Below, one piece after another: positions 43,484-52,932 of a stretch of 64,000 bases of DNA. How positions within the stretch are numbered: position 1 is the first letter of the stretch; every line of letters starts with the position of its first letter. Source of the DNA: JARRKU01 sp050288425 (GTDB lineage Bacteria; Desulfobacterota; Desulfobacteria; Desulfobacterales; Desulfosarcinaceae); NCBI GenBank assembly GCA_050288425.1, contig JBNKDU010000136.1:75823-139822 (forward strand), read 5' to 3'. The translations under genes were made by a program, and so were the position numbers. A model generated the notes under the pieces. The model made no database searches, was not told the origin of the DNA, and saw only the letters and a list, made by a program, of their open reading frames with translations.

Positions 43484-45004
43484 ATGGAATTTGCACTGGA
43501 CAAATTCCTCACGCAGACGCGTGAGGCCATCATCGCCCAATGGGTCGAGCGCCTCAAGACCGAGGCCGGTCAGCAGTATGCTGACCGGCCTCGCGAAGAG
43601 CTCTTTGAGACCGTGACCGCCGCATTCGAAGCCAATACGCGCATGCTGATCCATGACGATTACGCGCCCATCGACAAATTCATCCGTAGAATCACCAAGA
43701 TGCGCCTGGAATCCGGTTTTCTGCTTTCCGATGTCCAAAGGGCCTTCGAGATTTTTCGCAGCATCACCCTTCCGCTGGTGGCCGCAGAGACGAACGCCAG
43801 GGAGCTATTTGACACCATCACCCGAATCGATCAATGTTTGACGTATACCATCTATCGCTTCAGCGATCATTTCCAGCGGATGCATCAGCAGAAAATCCTG
43901 GAGCACAACCGCCAGTTGGAAGGAAAGGTTCGCGCTCGAACCGCCGCGCTGGCGGAGTCCGAACGCAAATACAAGACCTTGGTGGAAGAGATCAACGACG
44001 GATATATCGTCGTTCAAAATGAAAACGTGGTGTTCGCCAATCCCGCCTTCTGCCAGATGCACGGATACGAATCCTCCGAGGTCATCGGCAGGAAATTCCA
44101 TGAATTCATCGATTCCGGCAGCCGCGATCAGGTAATCCGCCTCTATGCCACCAACACCAGGAAGAAACGCGCCCCGCGCTCGTTCGAGTATAAGCGGTTG
44201 ACCAGGGAGGGCAATAGTTTCCCCACGGAAATCCTGGCCAAGACGACATACTACGACAACAAGCTCTCCAGCATCGGAATCTGTCGCGACATCACCCAGC
44301 GGGTCCGGCTGGAGCGCAAGATCCGCGAAAGCGAACGCATGGCCTATATCGGCAAGGTGACCACCTCCCTCTCCCATGAAATCCGCAATCCGCTCTCTTC
44401 GGTGAAGATGAACCTGCAGATCCTGAAAAAAAATCATCTGTTACAGGGCAACGACAAACGGCGCATCGACATCTCCGTGAGGGAGGTGAAGCGGCTGGAA
44501 CATATTCTCAAGGAATTGTTGGATTACGCCAAGCCGATTCACCTGAAATTCCAGCGTTTCGCCCTGGATGAAATCATTCGCACCGCCATCGGGCTGCTGG
44601 AGATAAAATTCCAGGAAAAAGAAGTCGTGGTGGTTGCCGACCTGGATGCACACGCCCCGCTCATCTGTGCCGACAAAGAGAAGATCGAACAGGCGGTCAT
44701 CAACCTTCTGCTCAACGCCCTGGAGGCATCCGGACCCGGTGGAGAGATCCGGGTGGCCACGCGCCATCCTCCGCAACAGGGCGATGATTTCGAGATCGTC
44801 ATTTCCGATCAGGGCTGCGGCATACCGCCGCAACATTTTGCCGACATCCTGGAGCCTTTTTTTACGACCAAGAGCAAAGGCACGGGTCTGGGATTGAGCA
44901 ATGTCCAGCAGATTGTCCAGGCGCACCGCGGCAGGATCGAAGTGGAGAACCTCGAACCCTGCGGTGCCGTGTTTCGACTCCATCTCCATTCCAACGGTCG
45001 ATGA
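43484..45004 (+). CDS. Cytoplasmic PAS sensor histidine kinase
   Basis: A 506-aa kinase without membrane segments. Residues about 8-125 resemble the RsbRD N-terminal (globin-like) domain. A coiled coil and a PAS domain (about 160-275, EINDGYIVVQNENVVFANPAF at its start) follow. The HisKA domain carries the phospho-acceptor His298 in SLSHEIRNPLSSV, and the ATPase domain has the N, G1 and G2 boxes (NLLLNALEA, DQGCGIPP, GTGLGLSN). The response regulator gene follows after 25 bases, so they form a pair. The place beside a sigma-54 symporter operon suggests it senses a metabolite or the cell's redox state. Confidence 0.92.
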   Translation: MEFALDKFLTQTREAIIAQWVERLKTEAGQQYADRPREELFETVTAAFEANTRMLIHDDYAPIDKFIRRITKMRLESGFLLSDVQRAFEIFRSITLPLVAAETNARELFDTITRIDQCLTYTIYRFSDHFQRMHQQKILEHNRQLEGKVRARTAALAESERKYKTLVEEINDGYIVVQNENVVFANPAFCQMHGYESSEVIGRKFHEFIDSGSRDQVIRLYATNTRKKRAPRSFEYKRLTREGNSFPTEILAKTTYYDNKLSSIGICRDITQRVRLERKIRESERMAYIGKVTTSLSHEIRNPLSSVKMNLQILKKNHLLQGNDKRRIDISVREVKRLEHILKELLDYAKPIHLKFQRFALDEIIRTAIGLLEIKFQEKEVVVVADLDAHAPLICADKEKIEQAVINLLLNALEASGPGGEIRVATRHPPQQGDDFEIVISDQGCGIPPQHFADILEPFFTTKSKGTGLGLSNVQQIVQAHRGRIEVENLEPCGAVFRLHLHSNGR

Positions 45005-45029
45005 AAATCAGGGAAATCAGGCGGACAGC

Positions 45030-46373
<1,344 letters not shown>

Positions 46374-46445
46374 AGGCACAATTTTGCTTCTGCAAAATCA
46401 ATCCGTTTTCTCTTTTCTTTCTCCGGGTGCATGACGGAAACGTTC

Positions 46446-46461
46446 GGGATGGAATTGTCCC
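46446..46461. promoter_or_regulatory. Candidate upstream activator site, GGGA-N8-TCCC
   Basis: The palindrome GGGATGGAATTGTCCC lies about 235-250 bases before the -24/-12 promoter of the symporter operon. Two copies of the same GGGA-N8-TCCC pattern with a shared TTTG/TTG core lie before prpE. A weaker relative, GGGACATGAATGCCCC, is at 46552-46567. Confidence 0.6.
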
Positions 46462-46694
46462 GATCGGCACATTTCAATCAACCATGCGAAGCGGCGTGCA
46501 GCCTCTATAAGGTTAGATAACAACAGGTTACAATTTCTCTGGCCCTCCGTTGGGACATGAATGCCCCGCCCTTCCGGCATGCGGCGCCGATCGGGGTTCG
46601 TATGCCCCATGATCGGATCATGGTTCATAAAAAAATCTGGGTGCAGTATTTTTATTGCCTTTAAATACTTTGATCTGCCGACAGTATTTATATC

Positions 46695-46712
46695 GCGGCA
46701 CATATATTGCTC
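46695..46712 (+). promoter_or_regulatory. Sigma-54 (-24/-12) promoter for the symporter operon
   Basis: CGGCACATATATTGCT has GG (46697-46698) and GC (46709-46710) exactly ten bases apart, matching the TGGCAC-N5-TTGC consensus. The leader to the first gene is about 160 bases. Confidence 0.8.
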
Positions 46713-46873
46713 TACTCTTTCGCGCTGCTTTTCACTCGCAGGAGCCATCGGATGAACGTTTTCTGGTGGGGCCTGCGGACCGCCGATGTTGCCCTTGGGA
46801 TGATACGATCCAGACTTCGGCTAAACTATTCACCTTTTCGGCGAATACCACAATGCACGGGAGGAGGAAAATC

Positions 46874-47134
46874 GTGGAAGTAAACGGAATGGACCTAAGC
46901 GTTTATTGGAAACGGAACCTGAAACTTATGTTCGTGCTTCTGGGGATATGGTTTTTTGTCTCCTATTTCTGCGGGATCATCATTGTCGATGTATTGAATA
47001 AAGTTGCTATCGCCGGATTTCCGCTGGGCTTCTGGTTTGCACAGCAGGGCGCCATGTTTGTGTTTGTGGCCCTGATCTTTGTCTATTGTCATTTCATGGA
47101 AAAGTTGGACGAGGAATTTGATGTGGCGGAATGA
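46874..47134 (+). CDS. Na+:solute symporter small subunit (DUF4212)
   Basis: An 86-aa membrane protein with two helices. The motifs YWKRNLKLMFVLLGIWFFVSY and GFPLGFWFAQQGAMFVFVALIF (each given in part) are diagnostic for DUF4212, the small subunit that accompanies VC_2705-type symporters. The start is GTG at 46874, six bases after GGAGGAGG; an ATG at 46889 is a weaker alternative. It is the first gene of the sigma-54 operon and is followed by the large subunit after 80 bases. Confidence 0.92.
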   Translation: MEVNGMDLSVYWKRNLKLMFVLLGIWFFVSYFCGIIIVDVLNKVAIAGFPLGFWFAQQGAMFVFVALIFVYCHFMEKLDEEFDVAE

Positions 47135-47214
47135 TCTCTTCTGCAGTGCCGGTCTTTCCTCATGAAGTTGCATGATGTCGAATCCAGTGAAATAACCCCA
47201 GAGGGAGCAATATC

Positions 47215-49005
47215 ATGAGTAACATTTTTGGTTGGACGATTTTTTGGGTAGCACTCTCATTTAGCATATACATCTTCATCGCCTGGCGCTCCCGCGTCAA
47301 GGATGCAGCCGGCTTCTATGTGGCCGGGAAAGGCGTGCCACCCCTCGCCAACGGGATGGCAACCGCCGCGGACTGGATGAGTGCGGTTTCTTATATCGGG
47401 CTCGCCGGGCTTGTCTCGTTTACCGGATACTGGGCCGGTGCCTTGTTAATGGGTTGGACCGGTGGATATGTTCTGCTGGCACTGCTTCTGGCGCCCTACC
47501 TGCGCAAATTCGGAAAGTTCACCGTGCCCGATTTCATCGGCGACCGGTACTATTCCCAAACGGCGCGCATGGTTGCCGCCGCCTGTACGGTGTTTATCTC
47601 CTTTACTTACATCTGCGGGCAGATGCGCGGCGTCGGCATCGTCTTCAGCCGTTTCCTGGAAGTCGAGCTGTCCACGGGCGTGGTTATCGGTATGCTCATC
47701 GTTTTCTTTTATGCAGGACTCGGCGGCATGAAGGGCATCACCTATACCCAGGTGGCCCAGTACTGCGTGTTAATTGTTGCCTATACGATCCCTGCCGTGG
47801 CTATTTCCCTGGTTATCACAGGTAATCCGATCCCGCAGCTGGGATTCGGCAGCAAAGTTATCCAGGAGGGGGCCTATCTAGGCCAATACTTACTCCAGGC
47901 CCTGGACAACATCGCCACTGATCTGGGGATAAAGGCTTATACGGCGACTTTCTCCGGCTCAGGCCGCTTTTCGATGCTCAATGTATTCCTGCTCTGCTTC
48001 ACCATGATGGCGGGCACCGCCGGGTTGCCCCATGTGATCATCCGGTTTTTCACCACACCCACGGTAAGGGATGCCCGCAAGAGTGCCGGCTGGGCCCTGC
48101 TGTTTATCGCTATTTTGTATACCACCTGCCCGGCCGTGGCAGCCTTCGCCCGTTTCAACATGGTCAATACCGTGAACGACAAGACCTTCGCCGAGGCACC
48201 GTCCTGGTTCAAAAACTGGGAAAAACCCGGCTTGATCGTATGGGTCGATAAAAACCAAGACGGTATCATCCAATATCGCAAAGGTTCCGTCTTCAAAGGT
48301 CGGCCGTCACTCAAGCCGAATACCGAACTCGGCAAATATGGCGAGCGCCAGGTCAACAACGAATTGACCGACAGCCCCAACGAACTCTATGTGGATCGGG
48401 ATATCATGGTCCTGGCCAATCCGGAAATCGGCGGGCTGCCGGCATGGGTCGTCGGCCTGGTCGCCGCAGGCGGGCTCGCGGCTGCCCTGTCAACGGCGGC
48501 GGGCTTGCTGCTGGCAATCGGTTCGGCCTTCAGTCACGACTTGTACTACCGGGTCATCAACAAGGAAGCATCGGAAAAACAGCGTCTGACGGTTGCGCGA
48601 ATCGTGATCGGTGTGTCGGTGGTCTGTGCCGGATGGTTCGGGATCCATCCCCCGGGATTCGTCACCCAAGTGGTGGCCTGGGCGTTCGGCATGGCGGCCG
48701 CCAGTTTCTTTCCGGCCATCATCCTTGGTATCTTTTCCACCCGGACGACCAAAGAGGGCGCCATCGCCGGCATGGTGGTGGGCATGGTGTTTACCGCCAC
48801 CTATATCATCAATGTGACCTACATGGGCGGCACCGCCTGGTTCTTCAATATCACCACCTGGGGGATCGGAGGCGTCGGCCTGCTGCTCAACTTTGTAGTC
48901 GCAATTGTCGTGAGTCGCTTTACCGAGGCACCGCCTGAGGAGATCCAGGACCTGGTGCACGATGTGCGGATTCCAAGAGGCGCCGGACATGCCTTGGAAC
49001 ACTAA
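47215..49005 (+). CDS. Na+:solute symporter large subunit (VC_2705 type)
   Basis: A 596-aa SSS-family transporter with about 13 membrane helices. It resembles cation/acetate symporters (ActP branch). Residues about 330-400 form a long hydrophilic loop (KNWEKPGLIVWVDKNQDG onward) unusual for ActP but expected in the VC_2705 subfamily. It works with the DUF4212 subunit and should import a small organic acid such as acetate or propionate with Na+. The link to propionate comes from the shared promoter type with prpE. GGAGCAAT precedes the ATG. A strong hairpin ends the transcript at 49021. Confidence 0.93.
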   Translation: MSNIFGWTIFWVALSFSIYIFIAWRSRVKDAAGFYVAGKGVPPLANGMATAADWMSAVSYIGLAGLVSFTGYWAGALLMGWTGGYVLLALLLAPYLRKFGKFTVPDFIGDRYYSQTARMVAAACTVFISFTYICGQMRGVGIVFSRFLEVELSTGVVIGMLIVFFYAGLGGMKGITYTQVAQYCVLIVAYTIPAVAISLVITGNPIPQLGFGSKVIQEGAYLGQYLLQALDNIATDLGIKAYTATFSGSGRFSMLNVFLLCFTMMAGTAGLPHVIIRFFTTPTVRDARKSAGWALLFIAILYTTCPAVAAFARFNMVNTVNDKTFAEAPSWFKNWEKPGLIVWVDKNQDGIIQYRKGSVFKGRPSLKPNTELGKYGERQVNNELTDSPNELYVDRDIMVLANPEIGGLPAWVVGLVAAGGLAAALSTAAGLLLAIGSAFSHDLYYRVINKEASEKQRLTVARIVIGVSVVCAGWFGIHPPGFVTQVVAWAFGMAAASFFPAIILGIFSTRTTKEGAIAGMVVGMVFTATYIINVTYMGGTAWFFNITTWGIGGVGLLLNFVVAIVVSRFTEAPPEEIQDLVHDVRIPRGAGHALEH

Positions 49006-49020
49006 TCGGTTGGAACGGTC

Positions 49021-49055
49021 GTATTCCACCGGGCGCTGCACGCCCGGTGGAATAC
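49021..49055 (+). terminator. Perfect 15-bp hairpin after the symporter gene
   Basis: GTATTCCACCGGGCG (49021-49035) and its exact complement (49041-49055) flank a 5-base loop, 15 bases after the stop. No T-run follows, so it may stabilise the 3' end or terminate weakly. Confidence 0.65.
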
Positions 49056-49115
49056 GAAACATGGAACTCGCCATGGATTCATGCCCAACGGAATTCGGGG
49101 AGGGATTCGTATCCA

Positions 49116-49646
49116 ATGAATGATTCTGCAGCTTTTACCACTCGAAAAGCCATGTTGCGAGGGGGGGTGGCCGCGTCTGCACCCGGGCTGGTGGCCGTGG
49201 TGGCGGCAACCACCGCGGCGGAATCCACCGTATCCGGATACACCGTATCCGGATACACCGGATTGAGCAGCATGGGGATGGCGGCCCTGGGGGTGGTCTT
49301 CTTCTTCCTGGCCTTCCTTTTCGCCCGCAGTCGATGGTGGGCCGGCCTGCCCGGCTTGATCTGCTCGGCCCTGGCGATCTGCTTCTTCGGCGCGAAAGCG
49401 TCCCGGCTTTTGATTCTATACTACCGATTCAATCCCATACGGGGTTTTGCCGATCTGACGGCACCGTTTTCCGTCATTTCCCTGCACCTGTGCCTGATGA
49501 TCATCTCCGGCACCTTGGGATGGTTCATTGTCAAGACCATGCGTCTGAGCCGCAGCATCGGTCCCGCCCCGGTGAGCAAACATGTCTGGGTGGTGCTGGT
49601 CGTATGGGCGGCCATCGTCCTCTGGCAAGGTGCCATCCCGTCCTGA
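49116..49646 (+). CDS. Membrane protein of unknown family
   Basis: A 176-aa protein with four to five predicted membrane helices (about 18-34, 53-72, 74-95, 115-140, 155-172). An in-frame tandem repeat VSGYTVSGYT lies after the first hydrophobic stretch, mirrored by a 15-base direct repeat in the DNA. I do not recognise the family. The ATG at 49116 follows GGGAGGGATTC at a long spacing; an upstream ATG at 49047 would overlap the hairpin. It lies between the symporter operon and the second kinase. Confidence 0.65.
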   Translation: MNDSAAFTTRKAMLRGGVAASAPGLVAVVAATTAAESTVSGYTVSGYTGLSSMGMAALGVVFFFLAFLFARSRWWAGLPGLICSALAICFFGAKASRLLILYYRFNPIRGFADLTAPFSVISLHLCLMIISGTLGWFIVKTMRLSRSIGPAPVSKHVWVVLVVWAAIVLWQGAIPS

Positions 49647-50130
49647 GTTTGCCCTACCGTTGCATAAAAAAAACGCGGTTATCCGGAATGCTCAAGTTAC
49701 ATGTAACTGCAGGTCTTTTGCCGCTGTTGCATATAGTCAAATCGTTGAATCGTCGAATGGTCAAATGGGGAAGGCAGTTTGCCTTATTCAATATTGCTGC
49801 AATATCTAAATGATAGAATTCCACTCCCGATTTGACCCTTCGACGATTTGACCAATTCAACTTTGCATAATTGGCACAGATTCGGGCGGCCTTCCCGCCA
49901 GCTTGGGCTTTGCGGATAAGCGCGTAAAAAAATGGCAAAGCGGTGGGAATTATAGAAAAACCAAATTGCCAGGGGTGCAGACGACCCGCCTGTATCGCCG
50001 ACCACTCGGCTCGGCTGGATGCCATTTTCCTGGTTCCTATCACAAGACTCCTTTAAAAAAGGCATATTTATTGCTAACTTCGGCTGTGGCCGCGAATGAC
50101 CGCCGCCACATCAGCCAAAAGGTGGATGCC
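49647..50130. repeat. Intergenic region with TCAAAT/CGTCGAA short repeats in inverted order
   Basis: This 484-base gap has no convincing gene. At 49736-49766 the plus strand carries GTCAAATCGTTGAATCGTCG AATGGTCAAAT-type short units. At 49830-49853 the complementary sense appears (ATTTGACCCTTCGACGATTT). The two could pair across about 60 bases. A 12-bp palindrome GTTACATGTAAC lies at 49696-49707. A second A-rich inverted pair (TGGCAAA..TTTGCCA type) lies near 49934-49973. No clear promoter for the kinase was found. Confidence 0.55.
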
Positions 50131-52926
50131 ATGCTTTCGCTACAGCGAATTGCCGATTTGCGGATTCGTTATAAGTTGCTGATGGCCTATTCCGCCATTT
50201 TCATTCTCTCGCTGACCTTGGGCAACAGCACCATCTATCATTTCGTGCGCGGGATCATCGAATCGAACATCGAAAGCGAGCTGCAGAACACCACCACCAC
50301 CATATTGAACATGGTACGGGATGCCGCCCAACTCTCCATCAAAAACTACCTGCGGGCCGTGGCGGAAAAGAACCGGGACATCGCCGCCTATTATTATGGC
50401 CTTTACCGGCAGGGACAAATGTCCGAGGATCAGGCCCAGGCGAGGGCCCGGGCGGTGCTGCTCAGCCAGACCATCGGCAAAACAGGCTACATCTATTGCC
50501 TGAACAGCAAGGGAATCATCGTCAACCACCCGCACGACGCCTTGATGGGAGCCGATCTTTCGAGCTATGCCTTCATTCGGGATCAAAAGAAGCGCAAAGT
50601 CGGCTATATCGAGTATAACTGGAAAAACCCTTCCGAAACGCATCTGCGGCCCAAAGCCCTCTATATGACCTATTTTGCACCCTGGGACTGGATCATATCC
50701 GTGTCGTCGTACCGCGATGAATTCAATGAATTGGTCAATGTGGGCGACTTCCGCGATAGCATTCTGTCCCTGCAGTTCGGAGAAACCGGTTATTCCTACG
50801 TGATGGATACGTCGGGCAGGCTGATCATCCACCCCAAGCTGGAGGGGACCAATATCCTTCAGGAGCGGGACGCCCGCGGCCGGTTCTTCATCCGGGAGCT
50901 GATCAACCAGCGCAGCGGGAAAATCGTCTATGCCTGGAAAAATCCGGACGAGGCTTATCATCGCGAAAAACTGGTGATTTTCAACCATATCCCCGAGTTC
51001 GATTGGATCGTGGCCTCCTCCAGCTATCTGGACGAATTCTATGCGCCGCTGAAAGTTGTCGAGCGTATCTTCATTTTCCATGTCGTCCTTTCGCTGCTGC
51101 TGGTGCTGCCGCTGACACTCTGGATCAGTTCCACCATCACCAATCCCTTGCAAGCCCTGATGAAACGGTTCTCGCGGGCCGCCGAAGGAGACATCAGCGT
51201 TCGCATGCAGCGGCAGAATCAAGACGAAATCGGCCTGCTGGCCCAATATTTCAATGCCTTCATGGAGCGCCTGGAACGCTACAGCGCCAGCCTGACCTCC
51301 GAAATCGACGAACGCAGGAAGGCGGAGGAGGCCATCCGCAAGAGTGAAGCCAAATATCGCGAGTTGGTTCAAAACGCCAACAGCATCATCATGCGCATCG
51401 ATCCCGCCGGCAAAATCACCTTCTTCAATGAATTCGCCCAAAGCTTCTTCGGCTTCGAGGCCGACGAGATCATCGGACGCCACAGCGTCGGCACTATCAT
51501 GCCGGAATACGATTCCCTCGGCCAGGACATGCGAACCCGCATGGAGCAGATCGCTAAATATCCCGAGGATCACGTCTATCATGAATTTGAAAACATGCAT
51601 CGCAACGGCCAGCGGGTCTGGGTGGCCTGGACCAATAAAGCCAATCGAGATAAACATGGCCGTATCATCGAATACCTGTGCGTCGGCCATGACATCACCG
51701 AATCCCGGGCGGCTGAGCAGAAAATGGCCCATATGCGACAATATTTGCAGGAAATCGTCGATTCCATGCCCTCCATGCTGGTGGGCGTCGACCTCCAGGG
51801 CAATATCACCCAATGGAACCACGAGGCCGAAAAATTATCCCATACCGGCCGACAATCCGCTCTGGGCCGACCGGTGGACGAAATCATCAGCGGATTGCGG
51901 CCATACATCCATCTGGTGCGCGATGCCATCGAGGGCGAATCCATCCAGAAAGCCGAAAAAGTGCCCCACCCGTGCCGCGCGGACCGCAATTACGCCGATA
52001 TCATGGTCTATCCCATCATGGTGGATCAGGTGGAGAGCGTCGTATTGCGGATCGATGACGTCACGGCCCGGGTGCGCATGGAAGATGTGATGGTCCAGAC
52101 CGAAAAGATGATGTCCCTGGGGGGATTGGCGGCGGGCATGGCCCATGAAATCAATAATCCCCTGGGCGCCATGGTGCAGAGCGTGCAGAATATCCTGCGA
52201 CGCATTTCGCCGGAATTGAAAATCAACCATGAAGTGGCGGCGCAATGCGAGCTGGGCCTGGACAACATGCGGAGATATCTGGAAAAGCGGCGCATCATCG
52301 AATTTATGCACGGCATACGGGAGTCGGGCCGGAAAGCATCGGAAATCGTCAACAACATGCTGAATTTCAGCCGCAAGAGCGAATCGCGCAAAGCACGGGT
52401 TCCCCTGGCCGTATTGCTGGACAGCACCGTCTCCCTGGCCGCCCATGATTATGACCTGAAGAAGAAATACGATTTCCGTCGCATCAAGGTGGAGCGCCAA
52501 TTCGATTCCGGAGTGGGAGCGGTGCCTTGTGTGGCCACCGAAATCGAACAGGTCCTCTTGAACCTGCTGCGCAATGCCGCCCACTCCATGTATGAAAGAG
52601 AGGATGGCGCCGAACCGCCGAAGATTATCCTGCGGTTGCAGCGCCAGAACGGCATGGCCGTCATCGAGGTGGCGGACAATGGACCCGGTATGTCGCCCCA
52701 GGCCATGAAACGGGTCTTCGAGCCGTTTTATACCACCAAGGATATCGGCATCGGAACCGGACTGGGGCTTTCGGTCTCCTATTTCATTATCACCAACAAT
52801 CACAGCGGGGCCATGGAAGTCGCATCGGAACTGGGCAAGGGGACCACCTTCGTTATCCGGTTGCCCATGGAACCCGGCGGGGAGACTTCATCGATGCTGA
52901 AATCATCCAACGAACCGGTCCAGTGA
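50131..52926 (+). CDS. Membrane sensor histidine kinase with Cache, HAMP and PAS domains
   Basis: A 931-aa kinase. A TM helix (about 15-38) is followed by a large periplasmic region with two Cache-type ligand-binding modules (GKTGYIYCLNSKGIIVNHP and GETGYSYVMDTSGRLIIHP at their cores). A second TM helix (about 312-332), a HAMP linker, two PAS domains, then HisKA and the ATPase domain follow. The phospho-acceptor is His672 in GMAHEINNPLGAM; the ATP lid motif is GIGTGLGLS. Cache domains of this sort often sense small organic acids or amino acids. The start at 50131 has AAGGTGG upstream and begins just before TM1. The partner regulator follows after 6 bases. Confidence 0.93.
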   Translation: MLSLQRIADLRIRYKLLMAYSAIFILSLTLGNSTIYHFVRGIIESNIESELQNTTTTILNMVRDAAQLSIKNYLRAVAEKNRDIAAYYYGLYRQGQMSEDQAQARARAVLLSQTIGKTGYIYCLNSKGIIVNHPHDALMGADLSSYAFIRDQKKRKVGYIEYNWKNPSETHLRPKALYMTYFAPWDWIISVSSYRDEFNELVNVGDFRDSILSLQFGETGYSYVMDTSGRLIIHPKLEGTNILQERDARGRFFIRELINQRSGKIVYAWKNPDEAYHREKLVIFNHIPEFDWIVASSSYLDEFYAPLKVVERIFIFHVVLSLLLVLPLTLWISSTITNPLQALMKRFSRAAEGDISVRMQRQNQDEIGLLAQYFNAFMERLERYSASLTSEIDERRKAEEAIRKSEAKYRELVQNANSIIMRIDPAGKITFFNEFAQSFFGFEADEIIGRHSVGTIMPEYDSLGQDMRTRMEQIAKYPEDHVYHEFENMHRNGQRVWVAWTNKANRDKHGRIIEYLCVGHDITESRAAEQKMAHMRQYLQEIVDSMPSMLVGVDLQGNITQWNHEAEKLSHTGRQSALGRPVDEIISGLRPYIHLVRDAIEGESIQKAEKVPHPCRADRNYADIMVYPIMVDQVESVVLRIDDVTARVRMEDVMVQTEKMMSLGGLAAGMAHEINNPLGAMVQSVQNILRRISPELKINHEVAAQCELGLDNMRRYLEKRRIIEFMHGIRESGRKASEIVNNMLNFSRKSESRKARVPLAVLLDSTVSLAAHDYDLKKKYDFRRIKVERQFDSGVGAVPCVATEIEQVLLNLLRNAAHSMYEREDGAEPPKIILRLQRQNGMAVIEVADNGPGMSPQAMKRVFEPFYTTKDIGIGTGLGLSVSYFIITNNHSGAMEVASELGKGTTFVIRLPMEPGGETSSMLKSSNEPVQ

Positions 52927-52932
52927 GGGCAA

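Noticed and set aside
48253..48290. EF-hand calcium site in the symporter loop (DKNQDGIIQY)
   Set aside because: The first positions match DxNxDG, but position 12 is Lys rather than Glu/Asp, so a real EF-hand is doubtful; it may still be a family feature of the loop.
50140..51822. Minus-strand frame of 560 aa opposite the Cache kinase
   Set aside because: Antisense of conserved Cache, HAMP and PAS segments; no signal peptide, no domain, no ribosome-binding site.
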